From NCBI GenBank assembly GCA_947000775.1, contig CAMQGK010000299.1:16806001-16870000 (forward strand): DNA of 64,000 nucleotides, written 5' to 3'. Shown in pieces: positions 49,330 through 62,388 of this stretch (within the stretch, counting starts at the first letter, position 1; every line of letters starts with the position of its first letter). Made by a program: the position numbers and the translations under genes. The notes under the pieces were generated by a model. The model did no database searches. It had not been told where the DNA came from and saw nothing but the letters and a program-made list of their open reading frames with translations. The stretch comes from Pterois miles. Taxonomy: Eukaryota; Chordata; Actinopteri; Perciformes; Scorpaenidae.

Positions 49330-52300
49330 CTGGAGGATACAGAGATTAATAAGATGAGTGCTGCTATATACAGTATGTGGTGCAGAGTCACAAAACACAT
49401 ACGCCACATGCTGAGTCTTAGAAGTAGTTTTAAAGGATACGGTTGGATGTATTCTGCAATATCTACAGTCAACAAATCCCACATAAAGACCAAAACGAGC
49501 CCACTAGTTCCTCCTCAAGATGTAATGTTTTAAAATGAATATTTACTTTCATTTTAAGTTACTGTGAGGAACTTTTAACTGGTTATGAAACTCTTACTTT
49601 AATCCTGATGCCTCTATATGACCGACATAGGTAAATGAGACCATCAGTGAGAAGTTTGCATAATATGCAAAAGTCCATAATCCGTTACATTTTTTCAACA
49701 TACTCAAGGAAAATACAGACAAAAAAAACAAACAGGGAGTTTCACAAACACATCAGATACCACGGAGGTTACAGGAATTAATGAATTTCCAGTTGACTCA
49801 TATACATACAGAGAGCTACGTAGGAACGAGGCCTTCAGGTTATTTTATGTGTTGGGCACATTTAATTGGATAAATGTATGTACTTCAAGATAAGTCATGA
49901 ACAATATTTAAACTAAGGCTGTCAAAGTTGCAATATTAACACGTCATACTACCTTGTCGCAAATTACGCTGCAAATTTACTCAAAATTTTGGCAAAGAAA
50001 AACTATCATGGCCATTTCCCTTGACCTCAATATATGTGAATGAAAATGGGTTCTATGGATATGAGCATGTTTGTTACGTTAAAGTCAGTACCCGTGAGGC
50101 TTTCTGGAGAATATCTGTCCTTGTTTTGTGTTGTTAATTGATTTCCAATAATAAATATACATACATTTGCATAAAGCAGCATATTTGTCCACTCCCATGT
50201 TGATGAGTATTAAATACTTGACAAATCTACCTTTAAGGAACATTATGAACATATAAAACTGTGAAATTAATTTGCAATTAATCATGATTAAATATTTGAA
50301 TCAGTTGACAGCCCTAATTTAAACATTTTACAGGAAAAGAAAGAGGATTTGATACAAAAACACTCAAAAACATATTTTTTGACACATTTGACAGAAACCG
50401 AGAGGTAAATGAACTTTAACACATGGAGACATCATGTTTCCTTTCACCATGTCTTTTAAGAACCATAGAGAAATGTTGAATGTGAGGGGTAATGTGGAAA
50501 AACACCATATAGGGTTTCTGCTTCATGGAGGCTGAAGACAAATGAGGAAAGAAAGAAGAAACAAATTAAGGACGAAAAACAAAGAGGCGTTAGAGTGGTT
50601 GGGGAACATATGCTGTGATCGAAGGTGCCTCGCGAAGCATCTTCTGTGCCAGGAGATGCAAATACAAGACCTGACCTCTGCTGCAGATTCGGCAAAGTCA
50701 ATCATCTTCACCGCGCCCACATCCTGCGTAACGACTCTGCACAGAGTACATGCGTCTTCTCTGTACTGCAGCTGTATTTTCACATCTGTTTGACTCACAG
50801 CTCGTGTGTTTGCCTTCCAAGCTGCATCTCTGTCTAACTTACGCGTTGATTACTGACAAGCCAAAACCCCCACGAGGAATCTGACTTGGCAAGCTCCACA
50901 GAGCAGCTGATGTGCCGGGCTCGGGTCAGATCTGCAGATTCTGCACTTTATTTGAAACCCAACACCTCTCTAAGTCCCTCTCCTCTGTAGTATAATCCCT
51001 TCTATCCCTCTCCTCCTCTATACTCCACCCAGAACAAGTCCTCTGCCAATGAAATGACCTCCTCATTTCCTAATCACCCGCCTGCCACAGATCAATGTTG
51101 ATTCCACCGTATCCTCTCGTTGGACACTAAGGATCTCCGGCTCACCACCTCATTCATTTCATCACTCCGTCACTCTATCACTCTAGTAGGGCTGTCAGCT
51201 ATTGTTACAAATACGAACAAGGACAAACAAATTTAATATTCAAACTGTACAAATTCAAAATTTAAAGTCTATAATGTCATATACAAGAATAGATTATTCA
51301 TTTTTCTTTGTTGGGTCTTTTTCTCAATTTAGACTATTGAAAATGTTTATAAATTACTGTTTTAAGTTTTACTATTCTTATAATTTTTGGTCTTGGGCTT
51401 TCTAGATGTTCTTTACCATATTGCTGGTTATAACGACTGTTTTTGCCACACGCCTCCTTAGCTGTGAGAGGCGCTGTCTGGGCGTTGCATCCACAGATGT
51501 TACTTATTGTGTAATCTTCCAGTCTCTTCCCTGATTGGTGGCTGCTGCCAGAGATTTTGTTCCTTCATCACTAAGAAGACCAACACATTCACCTAACACA
51601 TCTGATCCATTATTAACACACTGATTAAGTTATTAAATTAACAATGTGTAATTCACTTTTGGTTTTCAAAAATGGTTTGTAAAACTATTTTTGAAGGTTA
51701 TAAGTGTGAATGATTTATTATTTTTTGTTTGTTTTTTTATTTCTTGAGGGTATCTTAATTTGCTAAGAATATAGGTTAGGCATATATAATTGTATTGTGT
51801 GTGGTGACTGATTAAAAATACTACTACTGTTCTTATTGGAGCTTTAATGTGGTGGTAGTTTTCTACACATTACATTTAAAGTGTACAGTGTGAGCCTGCA
51901 AACTGTTACTGTAACACACAGTAACCTCATGTGTTCATTATGGCAGACACGTAGGAACGATGCATCCATGCAGTTCCTCATTAAATTCCCAGACCTATGA
52001 CCTTTTCAGAGCTCGCAGCTCGGGGGTCATAAAATGTCAAAGATAATGTTGCACAATGTCAAACAACAGCAGTACGAGGCAGCCGGGTAGAGGGGAAACA
52101 CCTTCTCCTATTATCCTCCCTCTGCTCTGCTCTCCTCCACCCTCCCTCGTTTCAGTCGCTCTTCAATCCTGATTTACCATTTAAAGTGTCGGTGGTGCAC
52201 TTTTTACGTCAGCATCAGACTATGTGATATTTTTGATGGTTACGATGGTCACTATGTGAGATTAGAGGACTGAGAGTCATAAATTTGTGTCGTCACTTAG

Positions 52301-55300
52301 CCGCGACACATGACAGACTACATTCAGAGCCCTCCTGGGATTGGTTGCTCCTTCAGGCTACATAGTCTGCTCTCCAAACTGCAGCGCGACATGTGAAACG
52401 GTAAAACACAGCACACCGACCTCGTCACTACATCACATGGCTAATTAACTTACCTGTTACAGAATGATATGGCTAATTGGTTGGTAGATACAATCTGCAG
52501 TTTGTTTAGACCCTTTAATGTCCTCACTAAGAAAACAGCAATCGAAATTTATCTATTTGCATTTATTTTTATGTAATATTATTATTTAATATTATAATAT
52601 TGATATTGATTATAATAATAATAATAATCACAATAATTTTTATTCAGTTTTTTACATATTGGCTTCTACCAAACAGCTGAGACGATGCTTAACTGTGTCA
52701 TATTAACAACAGTGAATATTGAATTTTTTCAATTTCATAAAAACTTAAAATGTGTTATCTTAAAATCACTACTTTTACCGGCACAGGAATATTTTGCTAG
52801 AGTATGTTTTTAAGACAGTAAAATGAAATTTTTTTATAATAAGATTAAGGGTTAAGTTTTCTACTTGTCACGTTTATTTTGTTTTAACTTTTTGCTGTTT
52901 TCTTTTAAAGTCTGGCGTTTCTGTGTGTGAAACTTTCACGCTACCTTCTTGACCTTCAGAAAAGAGATTTTAAATCTCAATGGGACTATCTTGGCAAAAT
53001 AATGGTTAAATACATAAAACTTGAATAAAACGATTTCTGCATTTTTGCCCACCTGTCGTACATCGTTTCATTGTTTTATTCTTTCCAAAAGTGACATGTC
53101 ACCTGTTTAACATAGCTACTGTCAGACACAATGGGGTGGATTTGGTGCTACAGGTGTGTTATTCGTGGAACATTTCCACACGATCCCATAAAGGAATATG
53201 GAGCAGGGCTCAGGAGTGTGTCAGATTTAGCTCAGGGCCATCATGATTATCTCACTTTAAGATTCACTTCAATGAGACAAACTGCGAATGAATCACTAAA
53301 AGACGCCTTCAATCTTGTGTCCTTTGTTAGACGAGCAACAAGAGGAGCATGTTTTCTTGTCTCTGCTTGTGGAGACAAATTACTTTCAAGTGGGAGCTAC
53401 TGAAGTGGAGTGATCTGCTCTACTTTTGTTTTGTTTGGACATAAACTCTTAATTCTCTTTGGGGTTTTGGCGCATTTTGTACGTACTGATAAGAAGTGAT
53501 ATAACTTTTTCTGCCATTATCAGATAAATTGTCATTTTCATTCTCATTTTGTGTAATTGTGATTAATATTAAATTATTTTTTAGCAGCTTTTAGAGCTGA
53601 AAAAGATGATATGAGAGTGGTGAGAGTGAACCAAAACACAAAAATAAGAGAAAAAAATTAGCTGAAAGATGCTAAAAACTTTCTTAGAGCTGAGAGGTAA
53701 TAATTCTCTTTAGCTCACTATGAGCGAGACAAGTAGCAAACCAAGTAATTGATTATATCAGCATTCAGCACATTAGCTTGATTAACCCCTAAACAGAAAG
53801 ATGCAGACCATAATATCAGCACAACACAATGTGGCTCAAACTGAGCTTTATAATCTCCACAACAAGCTCACCTTTGCCGTTATTGTGTGCGAGGGCCTTG
53901 TCGATAAAATCAGCCCCCTCCTCAAAGAAGGCACTGAGGTTGAACTGCTCCGTGTCGTTGGCCTGGATACCGTGGTACGTGATGCCCGTGCCGGCGTAGA
54001 AGTCCACGCTGGTGTTGACGTGCATGAAGGAGGTGCCCTCCGCCACGTTGAGGACGTGCGTCACTCCCAGTTTCTGCAGGCGCATTGCATTCTGGGCTAC
54101 GAACCTGGAAAAATACATTCATTTAACCACTCTAGCCGGTTGCTGATGTCTGTGACAAGCCTGCTGCATTGAAACACCAGTAAGAACTAACAGAGTGCCT
54201 CTTGGTGGTGAAATAAAACTTCTTCTCACAACACACAATGATGAGTAACACAGCAGCAGAACAAGACATCCAAGACAAATAACAGCACTAATAATAACAC
54301 CCGACAGATACAGCAAAGCAGCGCATCAGCACAATTTATTTTAAAGTGATATTTTGACAATATAGGTTGCTTCTTTCACGGCCACTCTGCATGTGATTTA
54401 GTGAACACTGCTGACAGTATCACAGCTTGATGCACAGCCAAATAATCCTGTATATCTGCTAGGAGCTGTAAACACACTTCTGCATGGTGTTGCTTTAAAA
54501 CAGCACTCGAAAGTATCCGACATAATAACATAAGAGGTGATTGACAAAATAAAACAGGAACATTAGAATGAATTAATGAATATAACAGAAAAGCCAAACT
54601 CAAGAAACCAAAGTCACAATTACAGAACCTATAAAACACTAGAAGATGAAACCAACTACAACAAAAACCCAGGACCATGACAGACATATACTGTGAACGG
54701 TGGAATCAATCTAATTTGCACATATGAGTTTTGTATCTGCAGTTTTGTTAACACCTTATTTTGAAAACCGGACATAGTCACACTTGCATACTTCCTCAAA
54801 CTTCTCCAAGTCCATCTCTAACTCTCCGTTCTCTTTATCCATCCATGGTCAGCTCCATCAGGGCTGTTTTAATATATTTAACATAAATGTCAGTATGTGG
54901 TGCTCTACACAGCGTCGGCCCATTTGACCACGGAGATGAGAGTGACAGCTGGTTTGACCACAAGTTACCTCAATACAATAACGTTTCCTGTCCATGACAG
55001 AGTTAGCATGCAGCTTTAGCCTGTCTAGCTCTGCTTTTGCTGCAATGTGTGAAATCCAAAGTGTTTCCATCCTTTAGTGGATGTGTAGTGTTTACCACAT
55101 GGAGAGGATGCAGCTCGTAGCCCCGTGGAACTTCCACGTTTTTATTTTCTTGTCGTGGTTCACTGTAGTTTGTTATGGTTGACCGATACGGAACGGATGT
55201 GACGTCAAGTTACTGAGAGTACAACAACAACTAGTAACTAACCTACCTCTGCATTGACTCAAATGAAGCAAATATATTGAGTGACTCACTTTTGGAGCCT

Positions 55301-58300
55301 GAAGTGGCCATTTGAGGAACTACAGTTTTTGGCTGCTGCAAAGAAATTCAGAGATATGAGATGTTGCAAAGCTACAATTACTAGCATGGATGCATGCAAA
55401 TCTGATTCTGCAAGTCCTATTGATACAAGCTGCATACACAGGGAATTTTTAAACAGGACTGAAGACAGAAAACAGAGCATTACCTCCATCTTTATCTGAT
55501 AAACTTCCAGGAAACAATAAATCTGCCTCCTCCTGCTCTACTGTACTTTGTTTGTAAGAAACAATGCTGCATATTACAGAGCAAACAAACCACAACAAAG
55601 CAAAACAGGGTTCTGGCTGCTCCAGCCTGCCTGGCTCAGTGCCCGAGTCCACTGTTAGGATCCAGCCTGGCCGAAGGCACTGCCCATTGATTCTGAATAA
55701 AACGGCTCTTTTGTATATGTTGTATTAAAGTTTTATGGAACGTTTAGTGTCACTAATTAGCTGAATTTATGGTTAAACAACAACAAACTGCACCATATTG
55801 TTGTGTACAGTTAATAGAGACCAGAAGAGTGTATGTGCTGTTAATATTTATCTTCTTTTCTCCTATTTCACTGTTAATCTATTATAATAACTATACAGTT
55901 ATAAAATAACTATAAAGCCAGAAATCTGTCTTTCCGTATGTCCTTAGCGATATAGGCTAAGCCTATTTTATTTCTTTTTCTCTACAATTTCACTTAAAAT
56001 CTGTTATTTTTGCACTCAAGTTCTTAAAATGAGAAAATACTTTTCATTTGTCTGGATTTAAGTCACGCAATAATTGGTTATGTCATATAGACTATTTATT
56101 TATTTAGTTCAGAAACAGAAAATGTGCTATATTGTGAGATATATTGTTACCAAGGAATGAAATGACCAATAACGTAATAGATTTAGCGTATCGCCCAGCC
56201 CTAATTTATATAAGTCCCCTTTTTATTATGCAGCTTTTATTCTAGCTGTTGTGTGCATTTGGACACATGTGCATAAATGATTGAATAAATGCTTACATGT
56301 ACAGTACGAGCACTTATGTGGCGGGAGAAGTGACTGTGCTGTTCACTTTATTTACTGTACTAGTACAATGCAGAGGCACACTGTGGTTGAAGCGAGTTCC
56401 CAGCCGATGGCTTCCTTCCTACAGTATTTACCTGGCCTGTCCCGGCCTCCTCCACCCTGGGATCTGCAGTCCCACCACATCTATTATTAAAGGCCAGCTA
56501 CACAAAGAGCCAAAGTGTTCCTCAAAGCAAACAAACCACACCTTAAGTGTGTCCCTGAGCTGCACACGGTGGTTTCATAGTGCTGACTGCGACTGATCTG
56601 GAAACAGTGTGAGTTGTGGAAAATACACTCAAAATCCATTTAAGGGATGGGAACATTTTACTGACTAGTTCATCGAAGTGTTCGGGGTTATTGGCATCGC
56701 CCACAGATCATCATTTTTAAAACTCTATTATATTATTTTCTATATTATATTATAAGAGTAAAGAGAGTAAGCAATACACGTTATTATAATTCTTATTATT
56801 ATTAGCCTAATGTCATAAAACAAAAGTGATGTGGAAATTATTTTGCTTTTTCTTTAGAATATTCAATGAATTATTCATTCAATTAATCTACTAATCAAAA
56901 AAATGGTTAAATTTATCAATATTGGTTATGATTATATTCTGATTGGTCCTTTTATCAACTATAATGTACTTCCATGAGTGTCAGAAGAACAATCCTATAT
57001 TTAATTTTGTCCTGGTTGTTGCTGTAAAGTATAGATCGTAGCCTAAAATAAGTCGTGGATCTAACTCCCTCTGGGGGATCCCACGATACGAGACGTTAAT
57101 GAATATTTTCAAGGACAAAGCTCACAAGCTGTGATCGAATAAGTGTGAGAACCACTGCACCACATATATGTACATAATGTGTTAACCAGTGCGATTGTTT
57201 TGATCTCATTTTGCTCTCCAGCGTACCAACGTAGAACTAAAATACAGGATACATCAGCAGAAAAGCTTTGTATGCCCCAGTGTTGGAAACGGTGGACAAG
57301 GTGCAGGCTTTCATCAACAATCAATACCAGCTCGCCCTGCCTGAGCCATTTGTAATATCACATTTCACTACGCTGCCCTTTCGACTTGTTTAGACTGCCT
57401 GTGATGTACTTTAACGTTAAAATACTTTACTAATTAGCCCGCCGTACTGCACACGGACACTGATAAGAGAGAGTACAGAAAGATGCCACTTTAAATGATT
57501 AGAAATCAAAATCTCTTGTTCAAAAGAAGCCATAAAGCTGAAAGCACATTAGAGTCTGAGTATTGTCTGTTCAGCTTCAGCTCCAGATACCCAACTGCCA
57601 GCTCTTTGTTGGAGACTTGGCCTGGGCAGACTGGCATATTCAGATTGATTTTGTTGTAGCGCCGAGGTACAGTAATGTGCTTGTATTCCTCCACCACTCT
57701 GTTGGCAACGACTGGAGCCAAATGATGGGCTGCACAGAGACACTACATTTCTCAGAGGCATCCCTGGACCCGTCCTCTGCCATGAATCCATAAAAGTGAG
57801 ATTAAGAGCTGCTCTGTAAAAGCTTATATTACATTACAGCACAGAAAAACGTATTTGAAAATTATACTTCCTGAAAAAAAAAAAAATCTTCACTGGTTCT
57901 TCCGACAAATTTGAAAACCTGAAAAACTAAATTTCTGATTATTGGAGCAATTTAGGATTTTTTTTTAGATTTAATTACTGGAAACCTGAAAGGAAACAGA
58001 AGATGTAAGATCACAGATATAAAATAAGTGGCTTGTGTACTATATTAGGGGTTGTATTTTAAAGCAGGGGTCCTCAGCCACCGCAGACCAGTACCGGTCT
58101 GTGGGTCATTTGGTACCGGGTTACACAGAAAGAATGGATAACAAATATTTTATTGATTATCAGAGTCTGAAAGATGTTTTGTTTTGAAAAATGCCCAGAT
58201 ACATCCGTCTGTGCCTCTCTGCCTCTTGACACATCAAGACGCTCGTCTCGGTCATGTGATACTTCACCACAAAAATGAAGCCCACAAGCAACAAAAATTA

Positions 58301-61300
58301 GTAAAAAACAAACGTCTTTGGAGAGCTTCTTTGAAAAGGGGTAAAGGAGACAGAAGAAGAAGAGCTTACGACATCCAAGAAAAAGAAGGCTGCATTTAAA
58401 AGACAATATCAGTCCTACTTAAATTATGGGTTTATCACTACAAGTGATTCTCACGTGCCAAGCCTGCTCTGCATAATATATGGCGACAGGCTAGCAAGCC
58501 TTCGAAACTACTTCAGCACATGGAGACCTTAAAAGGCCTTAAAAGTGTGTTTCAGACACCAGCTCTGCTGATGGATTAAAAGCAAGGCAGAATACCCTGA
58601 GACCGCCAGGAAAAAAAGCACTGAAAACCCTGCTTCCATTTCCAACATCCTTTCTTTGTTTTCTGCAGTGATCGCGACCAAAACAAAATTACGGAGTAGA
58701 CTGGACATGAGGAACACACTTGTCTCCCACTACCCCCAGACTGGACCGGCTTGTTGCAGAGAAACAAGCTCAGGGCTCCCACTAATTCAGCGTAATGGTG
58801 AGTTTGGCGACACCTGTGGATGTTAAGTCAACAACAGTCAGCGTCCTGCTGCTCACGCTTATACTCCACTACGTAGACACCAATGAGCATCAGTCAGTGA
58901 GGTGACACATGATTGACAGCTAAAACCACAATACCACTCTACAGTATATTTCACCTGCTTGGCAGTAATGTTAGCTGACCAGACGAAGTGTTAACTCTTA
59001 ACAGCTTCAGCCTCCCGACTGCAGTCAGAACAGGAGAAACACCAGAGTTCTGGTCTGAGACGATAACATTACTCTCTTCTCACCTCACTCAGCAGCAGGA
59101 AACAAGACACGGAAACCGAAGGCAAGCGATCAGCAGAGCAGAAGAATGTTGGTTTTGGCTTTGTAAATATCAAGTGAATATTCGATGGAAGCTGCAGTTT
59201 GTGCAGAAATAAATGCTGCAGCTCCTCAAGACAAACGGAGGTTTCCTGTGCCTTGTTTCCCTGCTGTTGAGTGAAGTGATGGGGGTTAACTCCAGAGCAA
59301 GAAGAGTATTGACTCTGGCCCTGGAGACCGAAGCTACGTTCCCCTGAGTCTTCTGACCAGCACGAAGAGTTAACACTGTTTTGCAAGATGGGCTTCACTA
59401 GCTATACAAGCCAAAGCTCCTCCACTCTAGACAGGAGCCAACTTCCTGTATCTGCGCCAGCTCTCTCTTAAGGTGGACCAGCTTTTCTCCTTAAAGTGAG
59501 GAGCCACTCTGCTGCATTTTCTCAGCTTTTTAATGAGATTTCTTTTAACCGTTTAACCAATAGCATTAATAGGTTAAAATCCTTAATGTCGGTTATCATT
59601 TAAACAGTTAATTATTAAAATTCCTGAAGGAACTGCCCGACAGCATTCCTGAGATGTGGCGTTCATGAGAATGGGACGTACAGACGGGCGGAAAACCTGA
59701 AAACATAGAGCCTCTGGCCATGGCTCCAAAAAATTAATATCTGTCGATATAGCATTATCTCATTTTTAAGCCTCAAAACTCCAGTATCAGTCGGTCTATA
59801 GATAATATAATAAACAAATCAGACAAATAAGGCATTGTGACATCTTTTTGTTATTGTCTTCTACTTCTAACTTCTACTTCCTGTAAGTGTACTGACTACT
59901 GTCAGTAGTCTGTGGAATGTTGTGTATTAGTACTGGCACATAATACACCTGATATATACCTCACACGTGTTCTGGTACCAGGAACTGGTTTTACTGGAAC
60001 AGCAAGCAGTAAATTCCTGAAGAGTCGGCATGTTCATTACAAAGCCAATAGTGTCCAGTCAACCAACAACATGGATTTATGGTTCGGCCTCTGCCATTTT
60101 TAATATACATATAAAGCATGATTCATACAGGTGATAGTGCTGGAATCAAATTACACAGCAGCTATTTATTTGTTTCATAAAGGAATTAGCATTTTTTTGT
60201 TTTAGGTGATAGAAAACTGAACATCTTTCAGATTGTTGGCCACGTGAACCAAATCATTTTGGGCTTTTTTTCTAAACATGTTGGGCATTTTTCACTAATT
60301 TCTGATGTTTAAAGACATGAAACTCTCATTTTTTTTTTACCATATAGGTCCTTTAAATCATATCTCCTGTGTCATGATTGTTGTGTTTTTAATGTGAATT
60401 TAAAGGGAGACTTGATTATTGCCATCATGATATCATCTGAATTATAAATATTGTGTTAAATAATATCCACCTGTGTGGCTGCTGAGGCTCAGTGCCGCTG
60501 CTGATATTTCCAGGACAACAAAAGCGGCCTAAATATTGTAAATTTGTGACATCACAAAGAAACCGAAATCCTTACGGCTAGTTTTAAGGCACGGTTTCTG
60601 AATATGGGGTGTGTGTATTTCTCTGTGATACTTTCACATAAATTATATAGCATTTAAACTTACTTTACAATGAAAAAGACATAAAAATCTATTTTTTTTT
60701 ACAGTATGGGTCCTTTAAATCATATGTCCTGTGTCATGATACGTTTCATATAGCCAGATAAAGTCAGCTCTACTTGGCCTCACAACAGCTTTATTATCGC
60801 TACACACTATCATGAATGTGTTTGGTACTTATTACTATGATTCATTTATGTCATGAAGGTTTATAATGTATAAAAAGACTGAATTATAATATGAGCATCT
60901 TCCCACTCACGACTACACAACCATCTCCCTCTTTGTTCTGCAGGAACCCACGAGACTCGTGTTGCGTTTTTAACATTTTATGAATGAATTTAATAATAAA
61001 AGAAGAAAACATTATATTTTCAGACGTGGTGATTGTTGTTGCAGCCCAGCTGGAGGGAAAGGGGAGCGGCTCGATGAGGACGTGATTACATGGCAGAGCT
61101 GCTAATGATGGAGGATTCATTGAGTAAAAACAGTCTCTTTGTGTCCTTCTGAGTGTTTTAATGTGAATATAAAGGGAGACATGATTATGCCGTGATGATA
61201 TTATTATTATTGTGTTAAATAATGTCCACCTGTGTGGCTGCTGAGGCTCGGTGCTGATATTTTGAAGACAACAACACAATGTGTTGACAACAACAGGCTG

Positions 61301-61700
61301 TCGCTGCTTCCCTCCACGGTGATACCAACATGTCTGTGAACACAACAACCCGCCCCGCTGGGCGCGTGCCGCCCGGACATGCGACACCGTTTGTCATTGT
61401 CGCGCGTGGGGGCGCGAGCATCTCTGATTAAAGAAAAACCCAACAACAACACAACTGTCTCACCTGTCAGCGTCAAAACACCGTCACCGACAGACAAGTC
61501 ACGAAGACATGCTGAATGACTCACGCGTTACCGATGTATATCCGGGGGAAGACCTCGTTGAAGTGCTGTGTCGGGAGGCTGTAGAAGCCGCTGCCGTTCG
61601 ACAGCAGCTCGTTGAGCTGCTGGACGGTAACGTCGCCGCCGGTAGTCGGGACGTCCGCCGGTGGCTGCTGCTGCTTGGTGGGACTCAGGTGTTTCTTCAT
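49100..61700 (-). CDS. dusp3: Dual-specificity phosphatase 3 (VHR type), 3 exons
   Basis: CDS join is 61700..61525, 54104..53872 and 49329..49100 on the minus strand, 639 nt, 212 residues. The phosphatase fold starts near residue 24 and ends with KLAKEGKL, as in VHR. The P-loop HCREGYSRS (residues 142-150) holds Cys143 as nucleophile and Arg149 as phosphate binder; Asp109 in QANDTEQFNLS is the expected general acid. Tyr157 in AYLM corresponds to VHR Tyr138. By family knowledge this cytoplasmic/nuclear enzyme dephosphorylates pTyr and pThr, notably on ERK and JNK. Exon phases (2, then 1) join cleanly, rebuilding Ala59 and Gly137. An in-frame TAG lies seven codons before the ATG. The N-terminus is about 17 residues longer than human VHR, and two extra residues (Gly-Lys) precede the P-loop. 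Whether this is the a or b teleost copy cannot be told here. Confidence 0.95.
49330..53871 (-). other. dusp3 intron 2
   Basis: This 4,542-bp phase 1 intron has GT-AG ends. It contains an intact 403-bp MITE (49914-50316) and otherwise AT-rich sequence, with a TAATAATAAT run near 52,610. No other exon was recognised; an open frame at 53131-53403 (plus) has no family resemblance. Confidence 0.9.
49914..50316. mobile_element. MITE family A, copy 6, intact with 8-bp duplication
   Basis: This 403-bp element begins TAAGGCTGTCAA and ends TTGACAGCCCTA, inverse of each other with one mismatch. ATTTAAAC flanks it directly on both sides (49906-49913 and 50317-50324), the 8-bp signature of hAT elements. 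It lies inside dusp3 intron 2 and is the reference copy for the other family A fragments in this window. No transposase. Confidence 0.9.
53872..54104 (-). CDS. dusp3: dusp3 exon 2
   Basis: The acceptor is TTTTTCCAG|GTTCGTAGCC and the donor is GGCAAAG|GTGAGC. The exon encodes residues 59-136 plus one base, including KLGVTHVLNVAEG, SFMHVNT and the general-acid loop AND-TEQFNLSAFFEEGADFID. All are VHR hallmarks. Confidence 0.95.
56170..56206. mobile_element. Possible hAT-type MITE right end
   Basis: GTATCGCCCAGCCCTAATTT resembles the right terminus of a teleost element whose ends read TAGGGCTGGGCGATA. No matching left end was found. Confidence 0.3.
58065..58540 (+). pseudogene. Decayed hAT transposon 5' end with BED-finger transposase remnant
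   Basis: CAGGGGTCCTCAGCC is a hAT-type terminus, followed by GGTCATTTGGTACCGGG. From 58383 the frame reads KKKAAFKRQYQSYLNYGF and DSHVPSLLCIIYGDRLA, then shifts to KPSKLLQHMETLKGLK. This follows the BED zinc-finger start of ZBED5/FAM200-like hAT transposases. The second zinc Cys has become Tyr (CIIY), and a frameshift separates the His pair, so it cannot be functional. It lies in dusp3 intron 1 on the opposite strand. Confidence 0.75.
59440..59620 (+). mobile_element. Fragment of the 14-kb hAT-like family
   Basis: CAACTTCCTGTATCTGCGCC, TCTCTTAAGGTGGACCAGCT and TCTCCTTAAAG match the interior of the element at 14096-15321. Neither end is present. Confidence 0.75.
60340..61275 (+). repeat. Duplicated blocks in dusp3 intron 1
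   Basis: GGTCCTTTAAATCATAT with CTCCTGTGTCATGAT occurs at about 60,347 and 60,709. A second block (AATGTGAAT...AAAGGGAGAC to CACCTGTGTGGCTGCTGAGG) occurs at 60,383-60,515 and 61,154-61,265. The arrangement suggests staggered local duplications. Confidence 0.7.
61525..61700 (-). CDS. dusp3: dusp3 exon 1 (coding part)
   Basis: This exon encodes residues 1-58 plus two bases of codon 59. It begins MKKHLSPTKQQQPP, then VQQLNELLSNGSGFYSLP, which aligns with the VHR helix and the CYSLPSQ segment. PRIYIGNA closes the exon. The donor is GC|GTGAGT, with the GT at 61524-61523. The Gln/Pro-rich N-terminal stretch has no human VHR counterpart. Confidence 0.93.
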
Positions 61701-62056
<356 letters not shown>

Positions 62057-62345
62057 CACATTGTTAAGAGTGAGATTTTCATGTCTTATATATTATAAAG
62101 TATGTTTAAGTGCTGTATAAATAATAATGCTCAGTCAAATGTTACAGTTTCTTCCTCTTCCAAACCTAAAATATTCAGTTTTATTATCACATACAACAAG
62201 AGAAATGCAGAAAACACTAAATCTTAAGAATGTGATAGTAATATTTGAGGATTTGATTGAAAAGATTAATCAATTATCTAAACAAGTTGACTGATATATT
62301 GATTAATTGACTAATTGTTTCCTCTCTAGTAAAGCTGCAATGATT

Positions 62346-62386
62346 ACATTATTATTATTATTATTATTGTTATTGTTATTATTATT
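62346..62386 (+). repeat. (ATT)n microsatellite
   Basis: ATT triplets with two GTT interruptions, directly left of the SINE-like repeat. Confidence 0.9.
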
Positions 62387-62388
62387 GG

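Larger units (their letters stand above)
54105..61524 (-). other. dusp3 intron 1
   Basis: This 7,420-bp phase 2 intron carries a decayed hAT transposon end with BED-finger coding remains (58065-58540), a fragment of the 14-kb MITE family (59440-59620) and duplicated blocks at 60.3-61.3 kb. No further coding exon was recognised. Confidence 0.9.

Noticed and set aside
53131..53403. 90-aa plus-strand frame in dusp3 intron 2
   Set aside because: No recognisable domain and antisense to dusp3; consistent with a chance frame.
58074..58406. 110-aa minus-strand frame in dusp3 intron 1
   Set aside because: Antisense shadow of the hAT transposase relic, which reads on the plus strand.
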